A stretch of 52,249 nt of DNA from an uncultured Actinomycetes bacterium (GTDB lineage: Bacteria > Actinomycetota > Actinomycetes > Nanopelagicales > Nanopelagicaceae): positions 116,046-168,294 of the forward strand of contig CAIKKN010000009.1 in assembly GCA_903827945.1 (NCBI GenBank), given 5' to 3'. Under the pieces are notes generated by a model, which saw nothing but the letters and a program-made list of their open reading frames with translations, ran no database searches and was not told the DNA's origin. The translations under genes were made by a program, and so were the position numbers. This document shows, piece after piece, positions 26,284 to 34,370 of this stretch (position 1 is its first letter; each line of letters begins with the position of its first letter).

Positions 26284-26868
26284 CTACAAGAGTTCGAGTT
26301 TTGTGCACAACCAACGCTTATCGACGCCTTCAAATCGCAGGACAAGTGAGCGTACTCTCTGATCAAATTTTAGAGTTGCGATTACTTCGGCGATGCCATC
26401 GAGCGGTTGGTTGATGTATAGCTTTCGAATCTTAGGAAGCGGTTTCCACTTACCCGCATCCCGAACTAAGGAGCTATAAATAATTCTATGACTCCACCTT
26501 GCTAGTTGTTGGACCGGTCGCTTGCCTCCACAAACCTCCACAACGCTGACAACATAAATTCCTACCCAATCCTCTAGATTGGGAAGATCCCATAAATGGG
26601 ATGCTTTCCGCCCAGAATCAAGTTCTAGTTCTTCACCATCCAACGGGTCGGGAGTCGGAACTAAATACAACTTTGGGATCTGAGGAACGGTGGGCGGGAA
26701 AGTGACGGGTCTTGAATAGAGATTCAAGAGCGGTTCATGCCACCCATCGTAAAATCGAGGCGCAGATTCACTTCCATCTTCAAAGGTAACTGGTCTAGCT
26801 ACAAATTTTTTATAGGCGGTATCTTCATTCATAGACGCAGTCTTTAGGTTTGGCGATTTGTTACTCAT
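26284..26868 (-). CDS. Rv3235-family (DUF6459-like) protein
   Basis: A 194-residue soluble protein. The recognisable core is the C-terminal ~110 residues: VVEVCGGKRPVQQLARW followed by a beta-rich part (VRSLVLRFEGVDKRWLCTKLEL) as in the Rv3235 family found near secA across actinobacteria. The N-terminal 80 residues are Pro-rich and probably disordered. Some descriptions liken the core to SecA/PRC-like or NTF2-like folds, but I cannot support a function. An alternative start at the second Met (codon 13) is possible; no ribosome site distinguishes them. It is divergent from the SAF/ATPase pair. Confidence 0.75.
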   Translation of the reverse strand: MSNKSPNLKTASMNEDTAYKKFVARPVTFEDGSESAPRFYDGWHEPLLNLYSRPVTFPPTVPQIPKLYLVPTPDPLDGEELELDSGRKASHLWDLPNLEDWVGIYVVSVVEVCGGKRPVQQLARWSHRIIYSSLVRDAGKWKPLPKIRKLYINQPLDGIAEVIATLKFDQRVRSLVLRFEGVDKRWLCTKLELL

Positions 26869-26933
26869 CAGCTAAAAGGATGAGATTTCTCTTGCGCCAC
26901 CAAGAGTGGATATTCTTCAAGCGTTGTGGATAG

Positions 26934-27569
26934 ATGAATTCATTCCAACAGAAGTTACGTTACTCATCTCTCATGAATGATCTTCAAGCTCTTTTTCAGA
27001 GGTACTCTCGCCGTTTCCTTGCAATCGGGATTATTGCAATCGCACTTCTGGCTGCAGTCGTATTGGCTTCTCAGGCAGATAAGTCCGTTTCTATGTGGGG
27101 AGCTAAATACTCACTTTCCTCCGGAGACATGATCAAGCCAGGTGACTTAGAGGTTGTGAAAGTCGCACTTGGAAATCAATCCCCAAAATATTTCTCAAAG
27201 AAGGCTGTATTAGTTGGAAATTACCTAACAAAGGCGATCGGGCAAGGAGAGCTTATCCCCGTAAGTGGAATCACAAAATTTTCCATTCGAAGTCCAGTTA
27301 AAGAGGTACCCGTTGGAATCGCAAAGAGTGACTTACCAAGCAATATTAAAGTCGGGGACATAGTCGATCTTTATTCAATTCCAACAAAGGTGCCTCAAGC
27401 AATAAGTTCCCTCATCATTTCACGAATCTCAATTACCGCCATAGATATGAAAACGCAGAATATGGGTGGATCAATAGATGTTCTCTTCCGGGTCGATGCT
27501 AAAGAGCTTCTATCCATCACTGATGCAATTGCTGCAGGAAGAATTTTGGTGGTTCGAAATGCGCTCTGA
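26934..27569 (+). CDS. SAF-domain membrane protein (CpaB/RcpC-like)
   Basis: A ~211-residue protein with one N-terminal membrane segment (about 28-46, FLAIGIIAIALLAAVVLAS) and an exported SAF domain (about 53-110, with KYSLSSGDMIKPGDL, VGNYLTKAIGQGELIP) plus a CpaB-like beta region (VGDIVDLYSIP). SAF domains occur in the pilus protein CpaB/RcpC and in antifreeze-like and flagellar P-ring assembly proteins. No other pilus gene (TadA, TadB/C, prepilin, CpaA) is in the window. Start is uncertain: ATG 26934 or ATG 26973 (MNDLQALF), neither with a ribosome site. It overlaps the ATPase gene by 11 nt, which argues that the two act together. Confidence 0.75.
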   Translation: MNSFQQKLRYSSLMNDLQALFQRYSRRFLAIGIIAIALLAAVVLASQADKSVSMWGAKYSLSSGDMIKPGDLEVVKVALGNQSPKYFSKKAVLVGNYLTKAIGQGELIPVSGITKFSIRSPVKEVPVGIAKSDLPSNIKVGDIVDLYSIPTKVPQAISSLIISRISITAIDMKTQNMGGSIDVLFRVDAKELLSITDAIAAGRILVVRNAL

Positions 27570-28563
27570 AATTCCTCAAATACAGGTGATTACTGGCATC
27601 GGAGATGCCGACCTTGAAGATTACGTCGCCCAACTTCTCTTCACCCAAGGGTGGAGCATAATTTTTCGAGCTTTTGATTGGAACGCACTTGTCGATTACA
27701 TGAAGGAGCGGTCCAATGAACTCCGAACTGTAATTGTCTATACCTCAGACACGACTGGATTTGTTTCAGACTCTATTCTTACATTCGGAAGCGGACTCAC
27801 TACCTTTATATCTTTGGATGACGTTCCAAGAACAGCACATGAGATTATGCAGAAGATCAGAGGACAGCTACGTCTTCCCTTGGTACATTCAATAGTTCAA
27901 ATCAAGAATTCTGGAAAAGATTCACCCCAAATCCAAGAAAGTCCAAGAAAGATAATTCTTGTAACCGGAAGTTCTGGCGCTCCGGGTAAAACATCGATGG
28001 CTATTGGTATAGCCGATTCGATTAGCGTAAGTAGGAGAGTGACCTTGCTGGATATAGATTTTCGGTCGATTCCACTTAAGGAGTATTACTCAGCGGATAA
28101 CTACACAATTCTCTCGCTCAGTCCTGTCGATAAACCTAAAGAAATTCCGCCGATTGAGAAGCAAGAGATCGTGGTGGTAGATATCGGAGTCCTGCCTCCG
28201 ATTCATGAAGTAGTTGAAGATAGACGGTGGTTTGCAGTACTTCTTAATAGTTTGTTCGACTCATCAACTCATCTTGTTTATGTCGCCCAAACGACAAAGC
28301 AGAGTTTGATGCAGCTCGATCAATTTATGAGGGAAATTTCGAGCTTGACGAAGAAAATTCCAATAACCTACATATGCGTATCTGTGGGACAGGCACAGGA
28401 ACTTCGTAAAGCACAGGCGGCCTTCACGAATTTGGTCACAGGAGAGCGCAGTTTCATTCTGAGCCAAGCGCAATTAAGGCCGGGGAATTCAGGCCTACTT
28501 GATAATTTGCTTACGTCGAATAAGCGGAAAGAGATTGCTACTATCGCTGCCTCACTGTTATAG
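27559..28563 (+). CDS. MinD/CpaE-like ATPase with GAPGKT P-loop
   Basis: A 334-residue protein with a receiver-like N-terminal half (1-115, no obvious phosphorylation Asp) and a SIMIBI-type ATPase half. The P-loop GSSGAPGKTS lies at about 137-146: it keeps GKT/S but lacks the N-terminal signature lysine of ParA/MinD. LLDIDFRS and VVVDIGVLP supply the Walker A' and B acidic residues. The GAPG(R/K)T variant is typical of actinobacterial CpaE-like proteins paired with SAF proteins. Likely a membrane-associated localisation ATPase; exact role unknown. Translation is coupled to the SAF gene; pdtaS follows 43 bp later. Confidence 0.78.
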   Translation: MRSEIPQIQVITGIGDADLEDYVAQLLFTQGWSIIFRAFDWNALVDYMKERSNELRTVIVYTSDTTGFVSDSILTFGSGLTTFISLDDVPRTAHEIMQKIRGQLRLPLVHSIVQIKNSGKDSPQIQESPRKIILVTGSSGAPGKTSMAIGIADSISVSRRVTLLDIDFRSIPLKEYYSADNYTILSLSPVDKPKEIPPIEKQEIVVVDIGVLPPIHEVVEDRRWFAVLLNSLFDSSTHLVYVAQTTKQSLMQLDQFMREISSLTKKIPITYICVSVGQAQELRKAQAAFTNLVTGERSFILSQAQLRPGNSGLLDNLLTSNKRKEIATIAASLL

Positions 28564-28606
28564 ATTCTTATAGACTAAAACGCATTTAGTAGGAAAGGTT
28601 GAACGG

Positions 28607-30088
28607 ATGTCATCCCCACGCATCGAAGCGGCGTATTCACAAACAGCTCTTACATCCGCAGATAAAGAGCGCCTTTCCGAACTCATCGCTGAGTGGCAGT
28701 TGCTATCTGATCTTTCCTTTGCCGATCTTATTTTGTGGGTACCTAAACGCAAGGACTATCAAAGTTGGCCAGAGGGCTTCATTGCAATTGGGCATATTCG
28801 TCCCACAACTGCGGCAACCGTTTTTGCTCATGATGTCATCGGAGATGAACTCAATTGGGGAGACAACCCTCGATTAGATCAAGCACTTTCTCAAGGGGAG
28901 ATCGTTCGAGATTCTGAGCCCGAGCAAGTTGGTGATCTCCTCATTAAAGAGGAAACAGTCCCTGTCCTCTATGACGGACATGTCATCGCTGTGATCTCTA
29001 GACATCGAGATGCTGTTCAGATGCGATCAGCCTCAAGGCTTGAAATAAACTATCGCGAAATTGCGCATAAGATTTATCGAATGATTTCTGAGGGCACCTT
29101 TCCAATTCAAAACAGTATTTATCGCGCTGAATCTGCTCCGCGAGTTGGAGACGGATTGATTCGCCTTGACCCCAGCGGCCTCATTACTTACACAAGCCCA
29201 AACGCCCGTTCTGCATTGAGTCGAGCAGGTTGGGATGCCGAGATTGATAACCAAATTTTTGGAACGGTTCTAGAAACAATCGCTTCTAGCGATGGGGAAG
29301 CAACTGATGAAACGTGGTCAGCTATCTTCAGTGGAAAGAATTTGCGACGAACAGATTTAGATAATGGTCGCGCCATTCTTGATTTATTGATAATTCCGCT
29401 CATCGAAGGCGGAGATCGAATTGGAGCAATCGTCCTTGTTCGTGATGTAACTGAACTTCGACGCCGAGATCGTGCGCTTTTAACAAAAGATGCCACGATT
29501 CGAGAGATTCACCACCGTGTGAAGAACAACTTACAAACAGTTTCAGCTCTCTTGCGCCTCCAATCGCGTCGCGTGGAAGATCCTGAAGCTTCTCAAGCTC
29601 TTGCTGAAGCCGTACGTCGCGTTGCGTCGATTGCAATTGTTCATGAAACTCTTTCGACGAGTTCGGCCGAAACAGTTCTCTTTGATGAAGTTTATGATCG
29701 CATTATCCATAATGCGATTGAGTTAACCGAGCGCCCTGTTCGCCTTATGAAGACGGGGGAGTTTGGAGTTTTTGGCGCACAGCAAGCAACGCCACTCGCA
29801 CTAGTGATTACTGAATTGATTCATAATTCACTGGAACATGGCCTTGCTGAGACTGGCGATCTTCTGCATGTAGATGTCAGTATTCAAGGTGATAACGTCG
29901 TTGTAAGAGTTATCGATAATGGTGTCGGGCTACCAAGTGGTTTTAGCTTTAAGGATTCTGCCAACCTTGGATTACAAATTGTGAGAACTTTGACCGAGAA
30001 CGAGCTAAAGGGAAATATAAAGCTCTCAAGAATTGGTGGCGAAACTCAAGCGATTCTTACATTCCCTGCACGTAGAGACTCTTTATAA
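28607..30088 (+). CDS. pdtaS: Sensor histidine kinase PdtaS (HisKA_2/HWE type)
   Basis: A 493-residue soluble kinase. Domain order: PdtaS-type GAF (about 1-150), PAS (about 175-290), then HisKA_2 with the phospho-His in IREIHHRVKNNLQT and a HATPase_c with ELIHNSLEHG (N box) and DNGVGLP (G1). In actinobacteria PdtaS phosphorylates the RNA-binding antiterminator PdtaR (ANTAR), which is not in the window, and responds to metals or nitric oxide-type signals (family knowledge). A clear AGGAAAGG ribosome site precedes the ATG. Its end overlaps the convergent DUF4389 gene by 6 bp. Confidence 0.92.
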   Translation: MSSPRIEAAYSQTALTSADKERLSELIAEWQLLSDLSFADLILWVPKRKDYQSWPEGFIAIGHIRPTTAATVFAHDVIGDELNWGDNPRLDQALSQGEIVRDSEPEQVGDLLIKEETVPVLYDGHVIAVISRHRDAVQMRSASRLEINYREIAHKIYRMISEGTFPIQNSIYRAESAPRVGDGLIRLDPSGLITYTSPNARSALSRAGWDAEIDNQIFGTVLETIASSDGEATDETWSAIFSGKNLRRTDLDNGRAILDLLIIPLIEGGDRIGAIVLVRDVTELRRRDRALLTKDATIREIHHRVKNNLQTVSALLRLQSRRVEDPEASQALAEAVRRVASIAIVHETLSTSSAETVLFDEVYDRIIHNAIELTERPVRLMKTGEFGVFGAQQATPLALVITELIHNSLEHGLAETGDLLHVDVSIQGDNVVVRVIDNGVGLPSGFSFKDSANLGLQIVRTLTENELKGNIKLSRIGGETQAILTFPARRDSL

Positions 30089-30667
30089 CGTAAAGGGCGG
30101 GTAATCGTCGGTTACGAGCGCAATGGAGTAGCCGTAAACACGGTTCCAATATTCAAGAGTGCCAAGAACGATGTTAGCTGCCCACTCTGGATAGGTTCCG
30201 CTGATTGACGTTGAAATCCAAGCAAAGAGCGTAAGAACTAAAGAGAGTAGAAGATAAATCGCTCCCACAATGTAAAGAGGGATTGCAAATATCCATTTGA
30301 TCAGAGGTAGACCGCGGCTTAATTTCTTCCCGCCTTCCACATCAGGAAAAATTACTGAGATGTTTGGATTGCGCTCGATGGAAGGGAATTCATCGGTGAG
30401 CAGTAGAGCGTATGCAGCAACACGAGTTGATAACTCCATCATTGCATGATTAAAAGTGAGCGCATAACTTGGGTAGACACCTCTGAAAAGCAAGGTGAGT
30501 GTTACGGGAGCACACACAACGACTGTTGTAAAACCCCAGTGTGACATTTGCGCAAAGAGAGCAACAAATACAACCACGGGTGCCACCAATATCCAGCGGA
30601 AAAAAACAGTCTGACGGTTCCGATTTGTAAGGCTTACTTCTATATTTGTTTCAACTTGTATGCTCAT
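30083..30667 (-). CDS. DUF4389 membrane protein
   Basis: A 194-residue protein with four predicted membrane segments (about 22-42, 46-62, 125-147 and possibly an amphipathic region 150-165) of the DUF4389 family. Signature-like features include RGVYPSYALTFNH, LLTDEFPSI and a C-terminal WNRVYGYSIALVTDDYPPF; the TDEFP/TDDYP pair recurs in both halves, suggesting an internal repeat. No function is known to me. It is transcribed toward pdtaS and sits 9 bp downstream of the NAD(P)HX dehydratase gene, but carries its own leaderless -10 box. Confidence 0.85.
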   Translation of the reverse strand: MSIQVETNIEVSLTNRNRQTVFFRWILVAPVVVFVALFAQMSHWGFTTVVVCAPVTLTLLFRGVYPSYALTFNHAMMELSTRVAAYALLLTDEFPSIERNPNISVIFPDVEGGKKLSRGLPLIKWIFAIPLYIVGAIYLLLSLVLTLFAWISTSISGTYPEWAANIVLGTLEYWNRVYGYSIALVTDDYPPFTL

Positions 30668-30673
30668 AGAGAT

Positions 30674-30679
30674 ATTTTA
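30674..30679 (-). promoter_or_regulatory. -10 box of a leaderless DUF4389 promoter
   Basis: On the minus strand TAAAAT precedes the DUF4389 ATG by 6 nt. It overlaps the end of the upstream nnrD gene. Confidence 0.5.
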
Positions 30680-31423
30680 CAGGTTTACTTCACCTAAAGC
30701 TTGGAGAATGTCGGTTGCAACGACAGGATTAATTCTGCGCCTTGCCAGCCTTCCTGCCATCGAGTGCATTTGAATAGCTTTAAAGACAATTATTTGAGCC
30801 TCGGCAATATTCTTTGGTTTCCAACTTGCGAGCATTGATCCAATAAGGCCAGCCAGGATATCCCCCGAGCCTGCGGTGGAAAGTTCGGGCCCTCCAATGT
30901 CATCAAGTAAGGGAGTGAGATGAGGCGCCGCGACAATAGTTCTAGAACCTTTGAGTACCAAAATTGCGTTCAGATCATTTGAAATGCGTTGGGCTGTTTC
31001 AAGGCGATTATCAAGAGAATAACCAAGATATTTCAATTCTCCTTCATGAGGCGTGAGCACCGTGATTGGATTTCTTTTTGCATCAACAAAGGAAATTGCC
31101 GCACTGTCTAAAACCAAAGGTATGTCACGCGGAATGTTTGAAATTTTTGGGCTACCTGGCCCCACCACAAACGCATCTAATTTCTCTCCATCTAAATGAG
31201 AAATGTTCACAACGTCTGGATAATTATTTGTGACCAGTTTTGCGATTGACTTTATCTCTGCCAAATACTTTACATATCCGGCGCCACCTCGTCGGGCTCC
31301 GCCAACACATAAGATTGCTGCTCCCGAATATTTTTCACTTCCGGCGCATACTCCGACAACACCTCGGCTATATTTATTTGAGTTTGTTGACACCTCTGCA
31401 AGAAATCTTGGCTTCTTAAACAT
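30677..31423 (-). CDS. nnrD: ADP-dependent NAD(P)H-hydrate dehydratase, stand-alone
   Basis: A 248-residue ribokinase-fold repair enzyme that converts hydrated NAD(P)HX back to NAD(P)H. Recognisable parts are VVGVCAGSEKYSGAAILC at the N-terminus, TPHEGEL in the middle and the nucleotide-site STAGSGDILAGLIG. Unlike many bacterial NnrD proteins it is not fused to the NnrE epimerase domain, and at 248 residues it is short for the family. It is divergent from the 2-oxoacid oxidoreductase operon, which handles NAD(P)H, so shared control is conceivable but unproven. Confidence 0.87.
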   Translation of the reverse strand: MFKKPRFLAEVSTNSNKYSRGVVGVCAGSEKYSGAAILCVGGARRGGAGYVKYLAEIKSIAKLVTNNYPDVVNISHLDGEKLDAFVVGPGSPKISNIPRDIPLVLDSAAISFVDAKRNPITVLTPHEGELKYLGYSLDNRLETAQRISNDLNAILVLKGSRTIVAAPHLTPLLDDIGGPELSTAGSGDILAGLIGSMLASWKPKNIAEAQIIVFKAIQMHSMAGRLARRRINPVVATDILQALGEVNL

Positions 31424-31429
31424 GAGGCT

Positions 31430-31435
31430 ATTCTA
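31430..31435 (-). promoter_or_regulatory. -10 box of a leaderless nnrD promoter
   Basis: On the minus strand TAGAAT lies exactly 6 nt before the nnrD ATG, identical in sequence and spacing to the boxes at the MgtE-N/CBS gene and trhO. Confidence 0.55.
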
Positions 31436-31477
31436 ATTTGCAACCACCTCGAGGGCTACCACTTATATACCCTCAAT

Positions 31478-31491
31478 GTGCTGAGTAGCAC
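31478..31491. promoter_or_regulatory. Dyad GTGCT-GAGT-AGCAC in the nnrD/oxidoreductase intergenic region
   Basis: A perfect 5+4+5 inverted repeat near the middle of the 124-bp divergent gap, 57 bp upstream of the oxidoreductase GTG. Position suits an operator for either gene. The rest of the gap holds the two -10 boxes and an imperfect GAGGG...CCCTC repeat (31451-31474). Confidence 0.35.
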
Positions 31492-31536
31492 TCCTAGTTT
31501 GGCGCACTTTCAACTTTTCACTTTGCGAGTCAGGAA

Positions 31537-31542
31537 TAGTAT
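31537..31542 (+). promoter_or_regulatory. -10 box of a leaderless promoter for the 2-oxoacid oxidoreductase operon
   Basis: TAGTAT ends 5 nt before the GTG start of the gamma subunit. TTTTCA at 31515-31520 is a weak -35. It makes the GTG at 31548 the likely first codon. Confidence 0.5.
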
Positions 31543-31547
31543 GAACT

Positions 31548-32138
31548 GTGTTTCAAATCCGAATCCACGGACGAGGTGGGCAGGGTGTAGTTACCGCCGC
31601 CGAGTTATTGAGCGTTGCCGCTTTCCTAGATAAACAACATGCGCAAGCATTTCCAAGTTTTGGATCTGAACGAACTGGCGCACCAGTAGTTTCTTTCTGC
31701 CGTATAAGTGAAAACCCAATTCGGCTTCGAGAACCGGTTCTCGAACCTGATGCGATCTTAATTCAGGATCCAACACTGCTTCACTCGATTGATGTCTTCG
31801 CTGGCGCAAAGAGCGATGGTTACATGATTATTAATACAACAAAGTCGTTTGCCGAACTTGGGATAGATGAGTTCGTAGCTTCCAGACCTCAAAATAGAAA
31901 TTTCATCGTGCCTGCATCTGATATCGCTTTCAAACATGTTGGAAGACCAATGCCGAATGCTGCGCTACTTGGCGGATTCGCTGCAGCAACGAAAAAAGTA
32001 ACTCTTGCCAGCGTCGTCGCTGCCATTGAAGATAGATTCCCAACAAAAATTGCTGCAGGCAACGTTGCTGCTGCAACCGAAGCCTACGAATTTGTAATCC
32101 AGGAACTTGAAGAGGTAAATCATGTTGCAGCAAATTGA
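31548..32138 (+). CDS. 2-oxoacid:acceptor oxidoreductase, gamma subunit
   Basis: A 196-residue subunit carrying the catalytic gamma domain of the pyruvate/2-oxoacid:ferredoxin oxidoreductase superfamily. The hallmark GRGGQGVVTAAELL is at residues 8-21, followed by PSFGSERTGAPV, typical for the family. It would form the CoA-binding/dimer part of the complex with the alpha and beta subunits encoded next. It starts with GTG at a leaderless promoter, and its end overlaps the alpha gene by 17 nt. Domain architecture resembles PorG and PadE-type subunits; the 2-oxoacid oxidised is unknown. Confidence 0.87.
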   Translation: MFQIRIHGRGGQGVVTAAELLSVAAFLDKQHAQAFPSFGSERTGAPVVSFCRISENPIRLREPVLEPDAILIQDPTLLHSIDVFAGAKSDGYMIINTTKSFAELGIDEFVASRPQNRNFIVPASDIAFKHVGRPMPNAALLGGFAAATKKVTLASVVAAIEDRFPTKIAAGNVAAATEAYEFVIQELEEVNHVAAN

Positions 32139-33378
32139 AGGTTCAAAAGCCGTTGCTGAAACAGTTGCAGCATGCATGCCGGATGTTGTTTGCGCTTACC
32201 CAATATCGCCACAAACTCATATTGTCGAAGCTTTGGATGAACTCACTCGCCTAGGAAAGATTGGAAACTGCCAATTTATAAACGTTGAATCTGAATTCTC
32301 TGCGATGTCTGTTGCAATTGGTTCTTCAGCGACAGGTGCTCGAACATATACAGCTACTGCAAGCCAAGGCCTGCTCTTTATGGTTGAGCCGGTGTACAAC
32401 GCTTCTGGACTTGGTCTGCCAATAGTTATGACCGTTGCCAATCGCGCAATTGGATCTCCCATTAATATCTGGAACGACCAAAGTGACTCAATGAGCCAGC
32501 GTGACTCTGGTTGGATTCAGTTGTACGCCCAAGATAATCAGTCAGCAGCAGACCTTCACATTCTCGCCTTTCGTTTAGCAGAAGAACTTTCCTTGCCCGT
32601 AATGGTCTGTATGGATGGTTTTATCTTGACGCATGCCATGGAAGAGATTGATGTTGCAGAGCCAGAATTAGTTCAAAAGTTCTTACCAAAATTTACGCCT
32701 CGCCAAGTACTTGATCCACAAGATCCAGTTTCTATAGGAGCAATGGTGGGCCCAGAAGCATTTACCGAAGTAAAGTATTTAGGACATTTCAAGCAACTGA
32801 AGGCACTTGAAATTATTCCGGAACTTTCGCAGGAATTCGAGAAAGTGTTCGCAAGATCGGCAGGAGGTCCAGATGATTACAAAGGACTAGTTACAAAGTA
32901 TCACCTTGAAGATGCTGAAGTGGTTCTTGTCGCGCTTGGTTCTGTACTTGGAACGATTAAGGATGCGGTCGATGAACACCGTAAGAATGGTGTGAAAGCT
33001 GGCGCCATGGGCATAACATCATTTCGGCCATTCCCACTTGATGAAGTGCGCAAGTCGTTGAAACATGCACAAAAGATAGTGGTCGTTGAGCGCGCATTTG
33101 CTCCTGGTGTGGGCGGAATTGTCTCCTCCAATATTCGAACCGCTCTCAGTGGAATTGATATCAAGATGAGCACGGTGGTTGCTGGTTTAGGTGGTCGTCC
33201 AATCACGCTGAAATCAATTAGCGAACTCGTGGATAAGGCTCTTTACGGATCACTTCCCGAATTTTCATTTATGGATTTAGATGTCGAACTTGTTGAACGA
33301 GAGTTGGAACGTAACTTGCTGACAAGACGGTCAGGCCCGATGGCGGAAAATCTATTGAAAGATTTGGGATCCCGATGA
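32122..33378 (+). CDS. 2-oxoacid:acceptor oxidoreductase, alpha subunit
   Basis: A 418-residue subunit with an N-terminal pyrimidine-binding TPP domain (about 1-240: GSKAVAETVAACMPDVVCAYPISPQTHIVE split over the start, NVESEFSAMSVAIGSSATGARTYT, the activating glutamate region) and a transketolase C-terminal-like domain II (about 255-380). It matches PorA / phenylglyoxylate dehydrogenase PadG-type proteins. Together with beta it makes the TPP active site that decarboxylates a 2-oxoacid and forms an acyl-CoA. The coupled gene order gamma-alpha-beta-flavoprotein resembles NAD(P)-linked complexes such as phenylglyoxylate dehydrogenase. Confidence 0.88.
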   Translation: MLQQIEGSKAVAETVAACMPDVVCAYPISPQTHIVEALDELTRLGKIGNCQFINVESEFSAMSVAIGSSATGARTYTATASQGLLFMVEPVYNASGLGLPIVMTVANRAIGSPINIWNDQSDSMSQRDSGWIQLYAQDNQSAADLHILAFRLAEELSLPVMVCMDGFILTHAMEEIDVAEPELVQKFLPKFTPRQVLDPQDPVSIGAMVGPEAFTEVKYLGHFKQLKALEIIPELSQEFEKVFARSAGGPDDYKGLVTKYHLEDAEVVLVALGSVLGTIKDAVDEHRKNGVKAGAMGITSFRPFPLDEVRKSLKHAQKIVVVERAFAPGVGGIVSSNIRTALSGIDIKMSTVVAGLGGRPITLKSISELVDKALYGSLPEFSFMDLDVELVERELERNLLTRRSGPMAENLLKDLGSR

Positions 33379-34370
33379 GCACTCCACTGAAGTTCTATCA
33401 GGTTGGCTCATTTGCAGTTGGAAATCGATTGCTGGGAGATGATCAACTTTCTGTGCAATCTCGCTCAGACCGGACGAATTCACTTACTTCTGGCCACCGC
33501 GCCTGCCAGGGATGCGGGGAAGCCCTTGGAGCTAGATATGTAATGGATGCTGCGATGGCTGCGACTGATGGCAAAGTTATCGCCGTTAACGCAACTGGTT
33601 GCCTCGAGGTCTTCTCAACTCCCTACCCAGAAACATCTTGGCGCTTGCCGTGGATGCATTCATTATTTGGAAATGCCGCCCCGGTTGCAACGGGCGTTGC
33701 ATTTGCGTTGAAGGCACAAGGCAGATCCGATATTCGCGTTGTAGCGCAAGGCGGCGACGGTGGAACAGTTGATATCGGATTCGGTCCGCTTTCTGGCATG
33801 TTTGAGAGAAATGATGATGTTCTCTACGTCTGCTATGACAATGAGGCTTATATGAATACTGGAGTTCAGCGGTCAGGCGCAACTCCACCTGCTGCTCGAA
33901 CAAACACAACGCATGCAGTGGGCGCTAATCCTGGGGCATCATTTACTCAAGGAAAGAATTTGCCCAAGATCGCGATGGCACACGGCATTCCATATGTTGC
34001 AACGGCCTCGGTCTCAGATTTACATGACCTTGAAGCGAAGGTTACGAAAGCGATGAGTATTCGCGGAGCTCGCTATCTTCACGTTCTTGTTCCTTGTCCT
34101 CTTGGTTGGGGAACGCGAAGTGAGGAAACCATCAAGCTCGCACGATTAGCAACCGAGTCAGGTCTTTTCCCTATTTACGAAGCAGAGTACGGAACCATTA
34201 CAGAAAGAAAGAAGATTCGAAAGCAAGTCCCTGTTGATGAATATCTACAAATTCAAAAACGATTTGCACATTTATTCGGTCCAAAAGGAAATCGCGAATA
34301 TTTAAATGCTATACAAGCAATTGCAGATCGGAATATTGCTGAGTTTGGATTATTAGGAGATGCGGAATGA
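33375..34370 (+). CDS. 2-oxoacid:acceptor oxidoreductase, beta subunit
   Basis: A 331-residue TPP- and [4Fe-4S]-binding subunit. Likely cluster ligands are the cysteines in ACQGCGEAL, in ATGCLEVF and in LVPCPLGW. The TPP/Mg2+ motif GGDGGTVDIGFG is followed by the diphosphate-side NEAYMNTGVQRSGATP. It is intact and of normal length for PorB/PadI-type subunits. It overlaps both neighbours by 4 nt (ATGA), implying tightly balanced synthesis. Cluster and TPP chemistry are family knowledge; the substrate cannot be read from sequence. Confidence 0.9.
   Translation: MSTPLKFYQVGSFAVGNRLLGDDQLSVQSRSDRTNSLTSGHRACQGCGEALGARYVMDAAMAATDGKVIAVNATGCLEVFSTPYPETSWRLPWMHSLFGNAAPVATGVAFALKAQGRSDIRVVAQGGDGGTVDIGFGPLSGMFERNDDVLYVCYDNEAYMNTGVQRSGATPPAARTNTTHAVGANPGASFTQGKNLPKIAMAHGIPYVATASVSDLHDLEAKVTKAMSIRGARYLHVLVPCPLGWGTRSEETIKLARLATESGLFPIYEAEYGTITERKKIRKQVPVDEYLQIQKRFAHLFGPKGNREYLNAIQAIADRNIAEFGLLGDAE

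Noticed and set aside
26275-26300. Bidirectional terminator between secA and the Rv3235-family gene (AACTC-CTACAA-GAGTT)
   Set aside because: The 5-bp stem overlaps both gene ends and lacks a proper U tract; too weak to call.
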